The position numbers were made by a program, and so were the translations under genes. From CAVPDE01 sp963707125 (GTDB taxonomy: Bacteria > Desulfobacterota > DSM-4660 > Desulfatiglandales > HGW-15), in contig CAVPOU010000023.1 of NCBI GenBank assembly GCA_963707125.1, forward strand, positions 1-64,000: a DNA stretch of 64,000 bases, read 5' to 3'. The notes under the pieces were generated by a model. That model did no database searches. It saw only the letters and a program-made list of their open reading frames with translations, and had not been told where the DNA came from. This document shows, piece by piece, positions 50,646 through 59,386 of this stretch; the stretch's first letter is position 1, and the number at the start of each line of letters is the position of its first letter.

Positions 50646-52586
50646 ATGCCGTTAGACAGTAAAATTGCTTATATCGATCTTACCACAGGAGACATCCAGA
50701 TAAAACCCATTCCTCTCGATGTTCGAAAGAAGTTCCTCGGAGGCAGAGGGCTGGACGCCTACCTGCTTTACAACCACACCAAGAAGGGATGTGATCCCAT
50801 CGGCCCGGACAACACGCTCATGGTGAGCGGCGGGCTCCTGTGCGCCACCTGCGCCTCTGCGACAGCCAGGACCCACGTGATGGCAAAGTCCCCCCTGACC
50901 GGACTCTTGGGCAGCTGCAACATGGGCGGATTCTTTGCTCCTGAAATGGCCTGGGCAGGGTTTAATCACCTGGTGATTAAAGGCAAGGCCAAACATCCCG
51001 TGTACATCTATATCCACAACGGCAAAATTGAGATCCGGGACGCCCGCGACGTGTGGGGCCGGAGCGTTACCGAAGCGCAATGGGCCATCCGGGACGACCT
51101 TGGCGACCAGGAAGTCAAGAGCATGGTCTGCGGTCCTGCGGGCGAGAACCTGGTCAGATATGCCAATGTGATGACGGGAATTAAGAACGCGGGCGGAAGG
51201 ACGGGCATGGGTTGTGTCATGGGTTCCAAGAACCTCAAGGCTGTTGCCGCCAGGGGGACCATGGACATCAAAATCGCCCATCCGGTCGAGGCCCTTGAAT
51301 TCAACAAGCGCTTTATCGAGCAGATCACCAGTGCTAAAGTGAACCAGACCCAGGGAACCATTGGGACCCCTTTTATTTGGGGAGCCACGAACTCCTGGGG
51401 CGGGATCCGGTGCAGGAACTTCCAGTACAACCAGTGCGAGTATGCGGACGACATGGAACCAGAGCGTCTCGACGAAATCGCAACGGAAACCATCGGACCT
51501 TACCACATGACCGGGTGTTTCGGGTGCCAGGTGCACTGTCGGGCTCAGTACAAGATCCCGTTCGGCCCTTATGCCGGCAAGTATGATGAGGGGCCGGAGT
51601 ACACTTCCCAGGGCGCATTCGGAGGGGAGACGGACACCCCGAGGGCAATCACGGTTCTGACAGGAAACCATCTTGTAGACCAATACGGGGTGGACAACCT
51701 GGAGATAGGAAGCCTTATTTCTTGGGCCATGGAACTCTATGAACTGGGGATTATCACAAACAAAGAGACCGACGGCCTGGACCTCCGGTGGGGCAACGAT
51801 GATGCGGTGATTGAAATGATCCACCGCATCTGCCAAAGGAAGGGATGGTTGGGTGACACCTTGGCCGACGGCGGCGTTCCCGCCTCTAAGAAGATCGGCA
51901 AGAACTCCTTCAGCTACCTGATCCAGGTCAAAGGGATGAGCAACCTCCATTCCGATGAGCGGGCAACCCCGGGGCTGGCCCTGAACATTGCCTTGTCCTC
52001 AAGGGGTTCAGACCACCTGCGGAGCAGGCCGGCCATCGACCTCTACCACCTGCCTGAGCCGGTCATGAGGAAGATCTACAGCAGCCCGGTTCCCTACAAC
52101 GGGCCTTTGAGCTCCGAGCATACGGAATACATCGGCAAACCCTGGCAGGTCTTCTGGCACGAGAACTGTTACATGGCCGTGGACTGTCTCGGGATCTGCA
52201 AGTACCACACCACCTTCCTGGGAGCTACCCTTCCCAATTTCGAAGACTGGGTCAAGGTAGTTTACTACAACACGGGCCTCCAGCTCACCCCCCAGGAGAT
52301 CTGGGAGATCGCCGAGAGGTGCAACAACATGGAGCGGCTCTTCAACCTGAGGGAGGGGTTGTCCAAGGATGATCCTGAAAAGGGCGATGTGCTCAACCAT
52401 CGTTATCACGACGAGCCCACGAGGCGCGGGGCGCCGGATGTCGTCGGTCGAGTCATTGAAAAGGACAAGTTCCTGAAGATGCGTTCTGAGATATATGTGC
52501 ACAAGGGTTGGGATGAAAACGGAATTCCCAAGCCTGAGACCCTGAAGAGACTCGGCATCGATAATGAGCCGTCCCACCTGGTATGA
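50646..52586 (+). CDS. Aldehyde:ferredoxin oxidoreductase, BamB/AorB-like
   Basis: 646-aa tungsten/molybdenum enzyme. Domain 1: VRKKFLGGRGLDAYLLY, GLLCATCASATARTHVMAKSPLTGLLGS, FFAPEMAWAGFNHLVIKGK. Domain 2: GRTGMGCVMGSKNLKAVAARG. [4Fe-4S] ligands C291, C294 and C298 in TGCFGCQVHC (CX2CX3C), fourth near C514/C518 in AVDCLGICKY. At 646 residues it is closer in size to BamB/AorB enzymes than to the 605-aa archaeal AOR. It is followed by a four-cluster ferredoxin, as in AorAB systems, so it is predicted to oxidise aldehydes (possibly aromatic) or reduce acids; bam C-I partners are absent. SD: GGGGGG. Confidence 0.9.
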   Translation: MPLDSKIAYIDLTTGDIQIKPIPLDVRKKFLGGRGLDAYLLYNHTKKGCDPIGPDNTLMVSGGLLCATCASATARTHVMAKSPLTGLLGSCNMGGFFAPEMAWAGFNHLVIKGKAKHPVYIYIHNGKIEIRDARDVWGRSVTEAQWAIRDDLGDQEVKSMVCGPAGENLVRYANVMTGIKNAGGRTGMGCVMGSKNLKAVAARGTMDIKIAHPVEALEFNKRFIEQITSAKVNQTQGTIGTPFIWGATNSWGGIRCRNFQYNQCEYADDMEPERLDEIATETIGPYHMTGCFGCQVHCRAQYKIPFGPYAGKYDEGPEYTSQGAFGGETDTPRAITVLTGNHLVDQYGVDNLEIGSLISWAMELYELGIITNKETDGLDLRWGNDDAVIEMIHRICQRKGWLGDTLADGGVPASKKIGKNSFSYLIQVKGMSNLHSDERATPGLALNIALSSRGSDHLRSRPAIDLYHLPEPVMRKIYSSPVPYNGPLSSEHTEYIGKPWQVFWHENCYMAVDCLGICKYHTTFLGATLPNFEDWVKVVYYNTGLQLTPQEIWEIAERCNNMERLFNLREGLSKDDPEKGDVLNHRYHDEPTRRGAPDVVGRVIEKDKFLKMRSEIYVHKGWDENGIPKPETLKRLGIDNEPSHLV

Positions 52587-52608
52587 TGCTTTTGAAAGGA
52601 GTAGATCA

Positions 52609-53115
52609 ATGGAACAAATGGGTAAAGTTCTTGTCGTGAATCAGGAAAAATGCACTGGATGCAGGCTTTGCGAGCTTGTCTGTGCGGTGAAGCATGACGG
52701 CATCTCAAACCCTGCTCGAAGCCGCATCAAGGTGATGAAATGGGAGGCTGAGGGGCTTTACATCCCCATGTCATGCCAGCAGTGCCAGGACGCACCTTGC
52801 ATGAATGTCTGCCCTGTGAAAGCTATGTCCAGGGATGAGGATCTGGCTAGAGTAACGGTGGACTATGACAAGTGCATCGGATGCAGATCCTGCGTTGCTG
52901 TGTGTCCTTTCGGCGCCATGAACTTTAATGTAATAGACCGGAAGGTCTTCAAGTGTGACCTGTGTGACGGCGACCCTCAGTGCGTCCGTTTCTGCGACAT
53001 GAAAGCCGTGGATTACATGGATGCCGATGAGGTGAGTATCATGAAGAAAAGGGATGCCGCCGCAAGGCTATCGCGTGCAGGCAAAGAGGGTGCCGCCCTC
53101 ATGGCACAGCTCTAG
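52609..53115 (+). CDS. Four-cluster ferredoxin subunit (AorA/HycB-like)
   Basis: 168-aa iron-sulfur protein of the DMSO reductase beta-subunit type, with four motifs: CTGCRLCELVCAVKH, CQQCQDAPCMNVCPV, CIGCRSCVAVCPFGA, and CDLCDGDPQCVRFCD. All 16 ligands are present, so four [4Fe-4S] clusters form a wire. It has no Tat signal, therefore cytoplasmic. Functions as electron partner of the AOR upstream (22-bp gap). SD GAAAGGAG before ATG 52609; a longer frame from 52564 is the tail of AOR2 in another frame. The terminator at 53135 ends this transcript. Confidence 0.9.
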   Translation: MEQMGKVLVVNQEKCTGCRLCELVCAVKHDGISNPARSRIKVMKWEAEGLYIPMSCQQCQDAPCMNVCPVKAMSRDEDLARVTVDYDKCIGCRSCVAVCPFGAMNFNVIDRKVFKCDLCDGDPQCVRFCDMKAVDYMDADEVSIMKKRDAAARLSRAGKEGAALMAQL

Positions 53116-53134
53116 ACTCACATCACTTATTCAG

Positions 53135-53169
53135 AGAGGTTTCCGGTTGCGGCCGGAAACCTCTTTTTT
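53135..53169 (+). terminator. Rho-independent terminator of AOR2 operon
   Basis: AGAGGTTTCCGG/CCGGAAACCTCT 12-bp stem, 6-nt loop, then TTTTT. Begins 20 bp after the ferredoxin stop. Confidence 0.92.
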
Positions 53170-53222
53170 GACCGGCGGCCATCGGATGGTGAGAGGGTGT
53201 CTTGGAAGGGACCATATATCAT

Positions 53223-53251
53223 TTGACACATAAGGGGAAACTGTCTAATCT
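53223..53251 (+). promoter_or_regulatory. Sigma-70-like promoter for eutA-like gene
   Basis: TTGACA (53223-53228), 17-bp spacer, TAATCT (53246-53251); about 90 nt before 53343. Confidence 0.55.
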
Positions 53252-53342
53252 TCCACACGAATGAAGCGATGGATTGCTGCCGTGGCGGTTCCGGAGTTGT
53301 TGAAATCTCTCAGCGAAAAAAGGGGCCTTTTGAGATAGGGCA

Positions 53343-54773
53343 ATGGAAACAAACAAAATCGAACTCCTTTCTGTCGGTATCGATGTCGGCAGTGCAACCA
53401 GTCATTTGGTCTTTTCAAATCTGATATTGATAAAAGACGAGATGTCTCCTTCTCTCCGGTTCAATATCGAGGAAAGAAATGTGCTCTATGAGGGAAGGAT
53501 CATCCAGACACCTTTTCTGCAGGACAAGACCATTGATATTGATGAATTGACCGCTTTTTTCAAGAAAGAATATGAGCGCGCAGGAATTGACCCTGCGGAT
53601 ATTCAAACGGGCGCAGTGATCATCACGGGAGAGTCCGCCAAGAAACATAATGCACCACAGATCGCTGAAGCACTGTCCAAGGACGCAGGAAAGCTCGTTG
53701 CGGCGACTGCGGGCCCCAATTTCGAAAGCCTCCTCGCTGCCATGGGATCAGGGGCAACCGCGAGGTCAAGAGATCACGGCAAGACCATACTGTCCTGCGA
53801 CATTGGCGGCGGGACTTCCAACCTCGCCATCTCAAGAGACGGTGAGGTTCTCTCGACCAGTTGCATCTCCGTGGGCGGCAGATTGCTTGCCCTGGATTCC
53901 GAGGTAAGAATCCGCCAGCTTGCCGATCCAGCGGTTAAAGTCATGCAGGATATCGGCTTGGACTACCGACTTGGGGATCGAATCCCCAAACCGGAAATTG
54001 AAAAAATCGCATCCAAAATGGCCGAAGTGCTCATTGAAGTGATGATGGGCCCTGCGAGGTCCTCTTTAGCCAAGGAACTCATGATGACCGGTGATCTGGA
54101 TTTCTCGACACCCATCGATGAATATATGTTTTCGGGAGGAGTGGCTGAGATCATCTACGCCGGAAAAGGCCGTTACAATGATATCGGAAGCATTCTTGCA
54201 AAGAAAATCCGCTCCTTGATTCCCAAACTCAAGTCCCCGGTTGTCGAGCCGGCCAACAAAATCAGGGCGACGGTCATCGGCGCAGGGGCTTATTCATTGT
54301 CTGTTTCAGGCTCATCGGGTTTTATGGATGACAAGCTCACCCTTCCCATCAGGAATATTCCTGTCCTCAGGGTAGACGTGGAACACGAAAAACTGAGTTT
54401 GGAGCATGTGGTTTCAAGGGTCACCATGGCTTTCCAAAGGCATGATTTGGTCGAAGGCCAGGAAATCGTTGCCTTGTACTTCAGAGACCCTGTTCGGGTC
54501 AATTATCCCGCATTGGAGTTGTTTGCTAAGTCCATGGAAACGGCCCTCCCCAACTCCATCGCCAAAGGGATACCCATTGTCCTTATTTTTGAAAAGGATA
54601 TCGCGTGCAGCGTGGGTAATGTCATTCGGCGGGAAACCGGCCTGAACACCAATCTGCTGTCGCTCGATGAGTTATCGCTGAATGACGGGGATTGGATCGA
54701 TATCAGTGAACCCTTAGTGGGTCGACAAGTATTTCCTGTCACTGTCAAATCTCTAGTTTTCCCTGCGAACTAG
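53343..54773 (+). CDS. EutA-like reactivating factor
   Basis: 476-aa protein of the EutA family, an ASKHA-fold ATPase that reactivates B12-dependent ethanolamine ammonia-lyase by exchanging damaged cobalamin. Motifs: SVGIDVGSATSHLVFSNL (phosphate 1), ILSCDIGGGTSNLAIS (phosphate 2), MFSGGVAEIIYAGKG (adenosine). No eutB/eutC lyase is in the window, so it is separated from its usual partner. It may serve another cobalamin or metal enzyme, or belong to a distant lyase. It has its own promoter (53223) and is tail-to-tail with mobB (3 bp). Ribosome-binding site weak. Confidence 0.85.
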   Translation: METNKIELLSVGIDVGSATSHLVFSNLILIKDEMSPSLRFNIEERNVLYEGRIIQTPFLQDKTIDIDELTAFFKKEYERAGIDPADIQTGAVIITGESAKKHNAPQIAEALSKDAGKLVAATAGPNFESLLAAMGSGATARSRDHGKTILSCDIGGGTSNLAISRDGEVLSTSCISVGGRLLALDSEVRIRQLADPAVKVMQDIGLDYRLGDRIPKPEIEKIASKMAEVLIEVMMGPARSSLAKELMMTGDLDFSTPIDEYMFSGGVAEIIYAGKGRYNDIGSILAKKIRSLIPKLKSPVVEPANKIRATVIGAGAYSLSVSGSSGFMDDKLTLPIRNIPVLRVDVEHEKLSLEHVVSRVTMAFQRHDLVEGQEIVALYFRDPVRVNYPALELFAKSMETALPNSIAKGIPIVLIFEKDIACSVGNVIRRETGLNTNLLSLDELSLNDGDWIDISEPLVGRQVFPVTVKSLVFPAN

Positions 54774-54776
54774 TGC

Positions 54777-55250
54777 TCAGTCAAGCTCGAAAGCCCTCGC
54801 CATGGCAATGGCCGCCATCTCCCGGACATGCTCATCGTTGGAGATCAGGTAATCTGCGATTTCTTCCTTGAAGGAGGCGGTGAAAAGCTCCAGCCCGTCA
54901 AAGAGCTCCTCTTTCTCCTCCTTTTCGCGAAGGCACACGATTTTTGGAAACAGTCTCTCCCTCTTGAACCCTTCCACAAGAGTCATGTCACAATCGGCGC
55001 AATACCGGAGCATGTCCTCAAGACTCTTCTCTCCCTTGACAATGATTTCCGTCTCCACGGGAGAGGCGGCTGCAACCACAGAGGCGAAGGCCCGGTATCT
55101 GGAGGAATCTGCATCGGCAAGCTGGAGTTCACAGGAGACGTGTTTGATCACACCCACACGCAACCCTTTACTCGCGAGTTCCTTGCACAGTTTTACACCG
55201 AGCGTCGTTTTGCCGCTTTTGTGATATCCGATGATGCCGACCGCTTTCAC
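54777..55250 (-). CDS. mobB: MobB-like GTP-binding cofactor protein
   Basis: 157-aa MobB: Walker A VGIIGYHKSGKTTLGVKLCKEL, DCDMTLVEGFKRERLFPKI (the VEGF-K motif of the family), and RLRVGVIKH-like VGVIKHVSC. Supports molybdopterin guanine dinucleotide attachment. Start region is direct. Follows moaD by 6 bp. Together with MoaD and MoeB forms the cofactor cluster serving AOR2. Confidence 0.88.
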   Translation of the reverse strand: MKAVGIIGYHKSGKTTLGVKLCKELASKGLRVGVIKHVSCELQLADADSSRYRAFASVVAAASPVETEIIVKGEKSLEDMLRYCADCDMTLVEGFKRERLFPKIVCLREKEEKEELFDGLELFTASFKEEIADYLISNDEHVREMAAIAMARAFELD

Positions 55251-55256
55251 CTGATC

Positions 55257-55529
55257 CTATCCTCCGGCAAGCATCATGGTGACGTGAATCTCATCCCCGT
55301 CTTTGACCTGTTTGGCAAGTTCGTTGGGATAGGCGCTCTGAAGGTTCACATAGATTTCAACGATGTTAGAGAGCTTTCCATTCTTGCCGAAGAGGGAGGA
55401 TTCCATTCCAGGATATTTTTTCACCACGTTCTTGAGGCATTCTCCGACAGTCATTCCCTCCACGTCTATGATTTCCTGACCGTTCGTGAATTGCCGGAGC
55501 GTAAGATGAAGATGGACTTTGACAGCCAC
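55257..55529 (-). CDS. MoaD/ThiS-family sulfur carrier
   Basis: 90-aa beta-grasp protein: VKVHLHLTLRQFTNGQEIIDVEGMTVGECL, IYVNLQSAYPNELAKQV, ending VKDGDEIHVTMMLAGG with the Gly-Gly tail that the E1 enzyme at 55566 adenylates. Twenty-seven residues shorter at the N-terminus than MoaE partner proteins. It is a second MoaD-type carrier of the window (the other is at 6677). Confidence 0.9.
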   Translation of the reverse strand: MAVKVHLHLTLRQFTNGQEIIDVEGMTVGECLKNVVKKYPGMESSLFGKNGKLSNIVEIYVNLQSAYPNELAKQVKDGDEIHVTMMLAGG

Positions 55530-55565
55530 TTCTTATTCCTCCTTGTCCCCCTTTAACCGAGGACG

Positions 55566-56297
55566 TTAAATGTGAGCGCAGTGCTCACATTGTGGATTCC
55601 GCTGCACCTTAAACTCAGTAAACTTCAGATTCAGCCCATCATAGGCGAGCAACCTGTTTCCGAGAAGCTCGCCGCTCCCCACCAGGTACTTGATCACTTC
55701 CGTTGCCTGGATACAGCCGATCACCGCAGGCGTCACCCCGATGACCGGGAATTTCGACTCTGGGACAGGGCCGCGATAAAGGCATCTCAGACAAGCGGTT
55801 TTGCCGGGTATTACGGTCATTGCCCTCCCTTCAAACCCGTTAACGGCACCGTGGAAAAATGGGATCCCATGCTCGATCGCCTTCTTGTTCAGCAGATAAC
55901 GGGTTGGCAGATTGTCCATCGCATCGACGATCAGGTCAAATCCCGTAATGAGCTCTGAAGCATTCTCCTCCGATAGGGTTACACTCAGAGTCTCGACGGT
56001 CACATTCGGATTGAGCTTGTTCAACTTCTCCTGAGCCGACTCCACCTTCCTCTTTCCCACATCGCCCGACCAGTGGACGACCTGTCGATTAAGATTGGTG
56101 AGATCCACCCTGTCGTGGTCCACCATACGAAGGTGGCCCACCCCCGCCGCTGTCAGGTAGATCGAGACAGGAGAACCAAGGCCTCCGACCCCGGCGATGA
56201 AAACTTTAGCCCTTTTCAGTTTCTCCTGTCCCTTTTCTCCGATTTGGGGGATCATGATCTGACGGCTGTATCTGTCAAGCTCTTCACCGGTTAGCAT
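55566..56297 (-). CDS. moeB: MoeB/ThiF-like adenylyltransferase
   Basis: 243 aa. N-terminal ELDRYSRQIMIPQIGEKGQEKL and ATP loop FIAGVGGLGSPVSIYL, DHDRVDLTNLNRQ, LIVDAMDNLPTRYLLN. Zinc CXXC pairs CLRCLY (~167) and CEHC (~239) are present, unlike in the paralogue at 7287. It adenylates the Gly-Gly of MoaD (55257). Starts 36 bp before moaD in the operon moeB-moaD-mobB. Lacks a rhodanese domain. Confidence 0.92.
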   Translation of the reverse strand: MLTGEELDRYSRQIMIPQIGEKGQEKLKRAKVFIAGVGGLGSPVSIYLTAAGVGHLRMVDHDRVDLTNLNRQVVHWSGDVGKRKVESAQEKLNKLNPNVTVETLSVTLSEENASELITGFDLIVDAMDNLPTRYLLNKKAIEHGIPFFHGAVNGFEGRAMTVIPGKTACLRCLYRGPVPESKFPVIGVTPAVIGCIQATEVIKYLVGSGELLGNRLLAYDGLNLKFTEFKVQRNPQCEHCAHI

Positions 56298-56600
56298 GTC
56301 CTCTCCTTGCTTTTGACAGGGCGATGATTAAATTCCGTCATCCTTGCTGTTCCTTCAGTCCGGTATTGTGAGTGTTTGCACCCCGAACTCTTTCGATGCT
56401 TGGAAATTAAGACAAGTTGACTGAAATTTCAAGGCTTATTGAGAGACTTGAGGCCAATGCCCTCCTAAATGATTGGAAATTAGCTCTTGATCATGGTTCG
56501 ATACCTCACCATGATCGGTAGGAACGTTCGTCCTGAGGTATCGAAGGACGAAGGGGTAAGTGAGACTCGTTAAGAGAGTATAAGAAAGGTCTTGTTCCAA
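56298..56600. repeat. Intergenic with CTGAGGTATCGAAGG hairpin
   Basis: TTCGTCCT (56527-56534), loop GAGGTATCGA, AGGACGAA (56545-56552). The loop is identical to that at 47156-47165 while the stem differs. A second TTCGATACCTC lies at 56499-56509. No gene is supported. Confidence 0.75.
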
Positions 56601-57978
56601 ATGAGAAGAAAGAGGATGGCCATTTTGACAGGCTATGTTGAGGGTGAAAGCTATGGCCTCCTCGGCCCCCAATTGGCCGCGAGCATTATTCAGGATAACA
56701 CGACCTATGACTGTGCCGTCGTGGCCGTCACAAGGGAAGATGACAAGAACCTCCTCAAGAAAACCCTTTATGATTACTTCGGGAATAGCCGGCCGGTCAT
56801 CAGCTTTTCCTACTTGGGCGGGCGGACAGACCTCTTCTCCCTTGCCCGTGATTTCAAGGAAGAGGGCTCTTTCACGATTCTCGCAGGCCCCCAGGCGGAC
56901 GTGGACTTCGTGGGAGAGAAGGGGCGCCAACATCATCCTCACTATTTCCAGGGACTTTCGACTTGCTTTTCAATGGCCGTTCACGGACCTGCCGAGCAAA
57001 TTCTTCCTTTTCTGAAGCATCCGATAGATCAGGAAACGATCTCTGAACCGGGCCTCCTTAACGCCTCTTCCAACTGGAATGAGCATTTCCTGACAAAGGT
57101 CCGTTGGAACAACCTCTACCGTTTAGGCAGCGGCACGCTCACTCCTTTGCCCGTTACAACAGGTCAAGTGCTCCAGCAGATCGGGTGCCCTCACGCGAAT
57201 CAAAGCAGGTCCCTCGATATAGATTATCCTGTCGCCTTGAAAAGCAAAGAACACGACAAAGTGACACTTTCCCTGAAGGGGTGCAGTTTTTGCGATGTGG
57301 CGGTGGACAAGGGGTTTCACGGAGCCTTGAGCCTCGATGCTGTGTTGGAACAGATCCAGAGACTCCCGGAACAGGAGGATGGCCGCAAGATTCCTTTTGA
57401 ACTTATCAATGAAAACGCCGTCCCGGGCCTTCCGGCTGTCCTGGCCATGGTTCGAGAAAAAGAGATTCGCCTCTCCCAAATGAACCTGACCCTGCGGGCC
57501 GATTGGTTTGTTCTGGGACGAAAAGGTTCTGAGGGAAGCTCTCACCCTGGCCGGTGCCCTGGGTGTCCGGATTCTTTTGGGGTCCGTGGGTTTCGAGTCT
57601 TTCGACGACCTCATTCTGTCCAACCTTCACAAAGGGCTCGATGCGGAGACAAATCTGCGAGCCGTGAAACTCATGAGGGAACTCAAGGACGAATTCCCCC
57701 GCCAATGGGCCTACGCCAGGCAGGAAGGCGCTATGCACGGCTTCATTCATCCAACTCCCTGGGACACGGTCGAAACGGAATCGAATAACAAAAGAATCAT
57801 TTCCCTCTACGGATTGCTCAACGATATTCTCCCTGACCTCAGCATCCCGCTGATTGTCCACCATGCGTCGGCACTGGGAGACTGGATCAGAGAGATCGAG
57901 AAGAGAGAAAGCATCCAGTTCAAACGGGAGGGATCCACGATAGGGTGGTGGCAGGTGGGAGATCGGTTTATCATCTAG
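56601..57978 (+). pseudogene. B12-binding/radical SAM protein, frameshifted
   Basis: Reads ~459 codons with one frameshift near 57505-57525. First frame: N-terminal cobalamin-type Rossmann region (AILTGYVEGESYGLLGPQLAASIIQ), FTILAGPQADVDFVG, then the SAM-cluster region SLKGCSFCDVAVDKG (last two Cys of CX3CX2C; a first Cys is not obvious) and INENAVPGLPAVLAMVRE. The second frame continues WDEKVLREALTLAGALGVRILLGSVGFESF up to WWQVGDRFII. The break may be a sequencing error or decay. Function unknown; family is of radical methyltransferase/synthase type. Confidence 0.7.
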
Positions 57979-57981
57979 ATG

Positions 57982-58130
57982 GCAGGCTTTTGGCCGCAAC
58001 CCAGATAGAACCCCGAATGTCGAACAACGAGTGTTCGAAGTGATGAAGGTTAAATCTCTTCTGTTGTTTCCTTCGGCGTTCGTCATTCAGTTATTCGAGT
58101 ATTCTGCGGTTCGCTTTTGAGCTTCTACGC
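57982..58130. repeat. TTTGGCCGCAAC...CGAATGTCGAA repeat, copy C
   Basis: Begins GCAGGCTTTTGGCCGCAACC, has CCGAATGTCGAACAACGAG and a mirrored TTCGGCGTTCGTCATTCA...TTCGAGTATTCTGCGG. Confidence 0.8.
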
Positions 58131-58192
58131 AGCTTGCGGAGATCATCATCCAGGGGTTTCACCCTATCAATAATCAATCATGGAGGAAGACC

Positions 58193-58387
58193 ATGAAAGT
58201 GAAGATTGACTATGATCTGTGCATGGGAGACAGGAACTGCAACAAGGTTTGCCCGGAGGTCTTTGAGTACGATGAGGACAAACTCAACTCACGGGTTCTC
58301 GTCGACGTGGTGCCCAAGCACTTCGAGGCTCTTGTGAAGAAAGCGGCCAAAGAGTGCGCGCCGGGAGCGATCGTTGTCGAGGAATAG
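58193..58387 (+). CDS. Single-cluster ferredoxin
   Basis: 64-aa [4Fe-4S] or [3Fe-4S] ferredoxin: DYDLCMGDRNCNKVCPEVFEYDED, then KECAPGAIVVEE. Ligand pattern CX5CX3C ... C with Pro after the last Cys of the first group. Small soluble electron carrier. GAGGAAG 8 nt before ATG 58193. It stands alone among neighbours in other orientation; potential partner of the frameshifted radical SAM protein. Confidence 0.85.
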   Translation: MKVKIDYDLCMGDRNCNKVCPEVFEYDEDKLNSRVLVDVVPKHFEALVKKAAKECAPGAIVVEE

Positions 58388-58538
58388 GCTCAGGCGGTTA
58401 GGCCAGCTGAATCTCTGCCGAACATGGATTTGAAATAGAGGCCGGATGGTGCACTGTACACGGCGCACGGTACACGGGAAAAGCCCGAAGCAAATTGGTG
58501 TCGGCCGTGCACCGTGAGCCGTGCGCCTTGCACCGTCT
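58388..58538. repeat. Intergenic palindromic cluster
   Basis: GGTGCACTGTACACGGCGCACGGTACAC and its approximate complement CGTGCACCGTGAGCCGTGCGCCTTGCACC form a long imperfect hairpin. Confidence 0.6.
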
Positions 58539-59165
58539 CTACTCCGTCATCATTTTCATTTTCCACGTTTTCTGACCTGACTTGAAAGAGACGTAGTCTT
58601 TTCCAATCTCGGTCACAGAAACGCCTTCAATCTTGCCGCCAGCCCGCACAATGACGCCGTTGATTACGGCAAAGCAGCTCTCCGGGTGGTCAGACCAAAC
58701 AATGGCCTGCAGCTTGAATTCCGGATCTTCGACAGAGGGACCTTCCTGTCGCGCCGGGGCGGAATCAGCGGCTGCCTTCTTTTCCTTCTTGGACGCCCCT
58801 CTCGGTGTCGTATGCTCTTCTTTCGTGAGAGAGGCGCCGGGAGGAGAGGCGGCTTCGCTCCATTTTCTCCTGTTATCCAATGCCGGCGGTTTGGCGGATT
58901 GTTTTACAGGCGAAGGGTTTGACTTCACGGCTGCGGTGGACGACTTGGGAATGAGAAAGGGTTTGTAACTGAAGACCACCCAGATCACAATCGCCAGGGT
59001 CAGGAGAGGCAACAGGAAGATCAAGAGTTCTTGAGTCGTCCAGTTTTTTTTGTACTGGTCTCGGATCGCCTTCTTGGCATCGAGTTTTTTCGGAACAGCC
59101 GTAGTCTCGCTCTGCTGGACCGACTCGTTCTCAACTCTTCTCAATGCTTTCAGGATAGCGCTCAC
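58539..59165 (-). CDS. GspB-like type II secretion protein
   Basis: 208-aa inner-membrane protein. Short cytoplasmic N-terminus (SAILKALRRVENES), one TM (~47-67, LLIFLLPLLTLAIVIWVVF), a Pro/Lys/Ala-rich periplasmic linker, and a C-terminal GspB domain (FKLQAIVWSDHPESCFAVINGVIVRAGGKI...VSFKSGQKTWKM). GspB with GspA moves the secretin through the peptidoglycan. Partner gene lies 221 bp upstream at 59387. Confidence 0.82.
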   Translation of the reverse strand: MSAILKALRRVENESVQQSETTAVPKKLDAKKAIRDQYKKNWTTQELLIFLLPLLTLAIVIWVVFSYKPFLIPKSSTAAVKSNPSPVKQSAKPPALDNRRKWSEAASPPGASLTKEEHTTPRGASKKEKKAAADSAPARQEGPSVEDPEFKLQAIVWSDHPESCFAVINGVIVRAGGKIEGVSVTEIGKDYVSFKSGQKTWKMKMMTE

Positions 59166-59386
59166 GGGTGCGCCCTCATGTCGCCGGAGTCCATCAAATT
59201 CACGATCCCTGCCTCAATGAAATCTGCCGAGCCAGGTTTCATACAACGCCCCGTTGGGGCTTCGCGCCCGCCGGAGGAGGGAGTTATCTGAAATCCGACG
59301 GAGTTGGACTTCAGGGAGAGACCACACCCCCCGTTCCGGGCTCAAAGAATTCTCCGCATCTTGCGGCAACGTTGCAGTTTAAGATT

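Noticed and set aside
50652..51950. 432-aa open frame antisense to AOR2
   Set aside because: Opposite strand of a clear enzyme; translation shows shadow composition (many His/Pro/Val, no motif).
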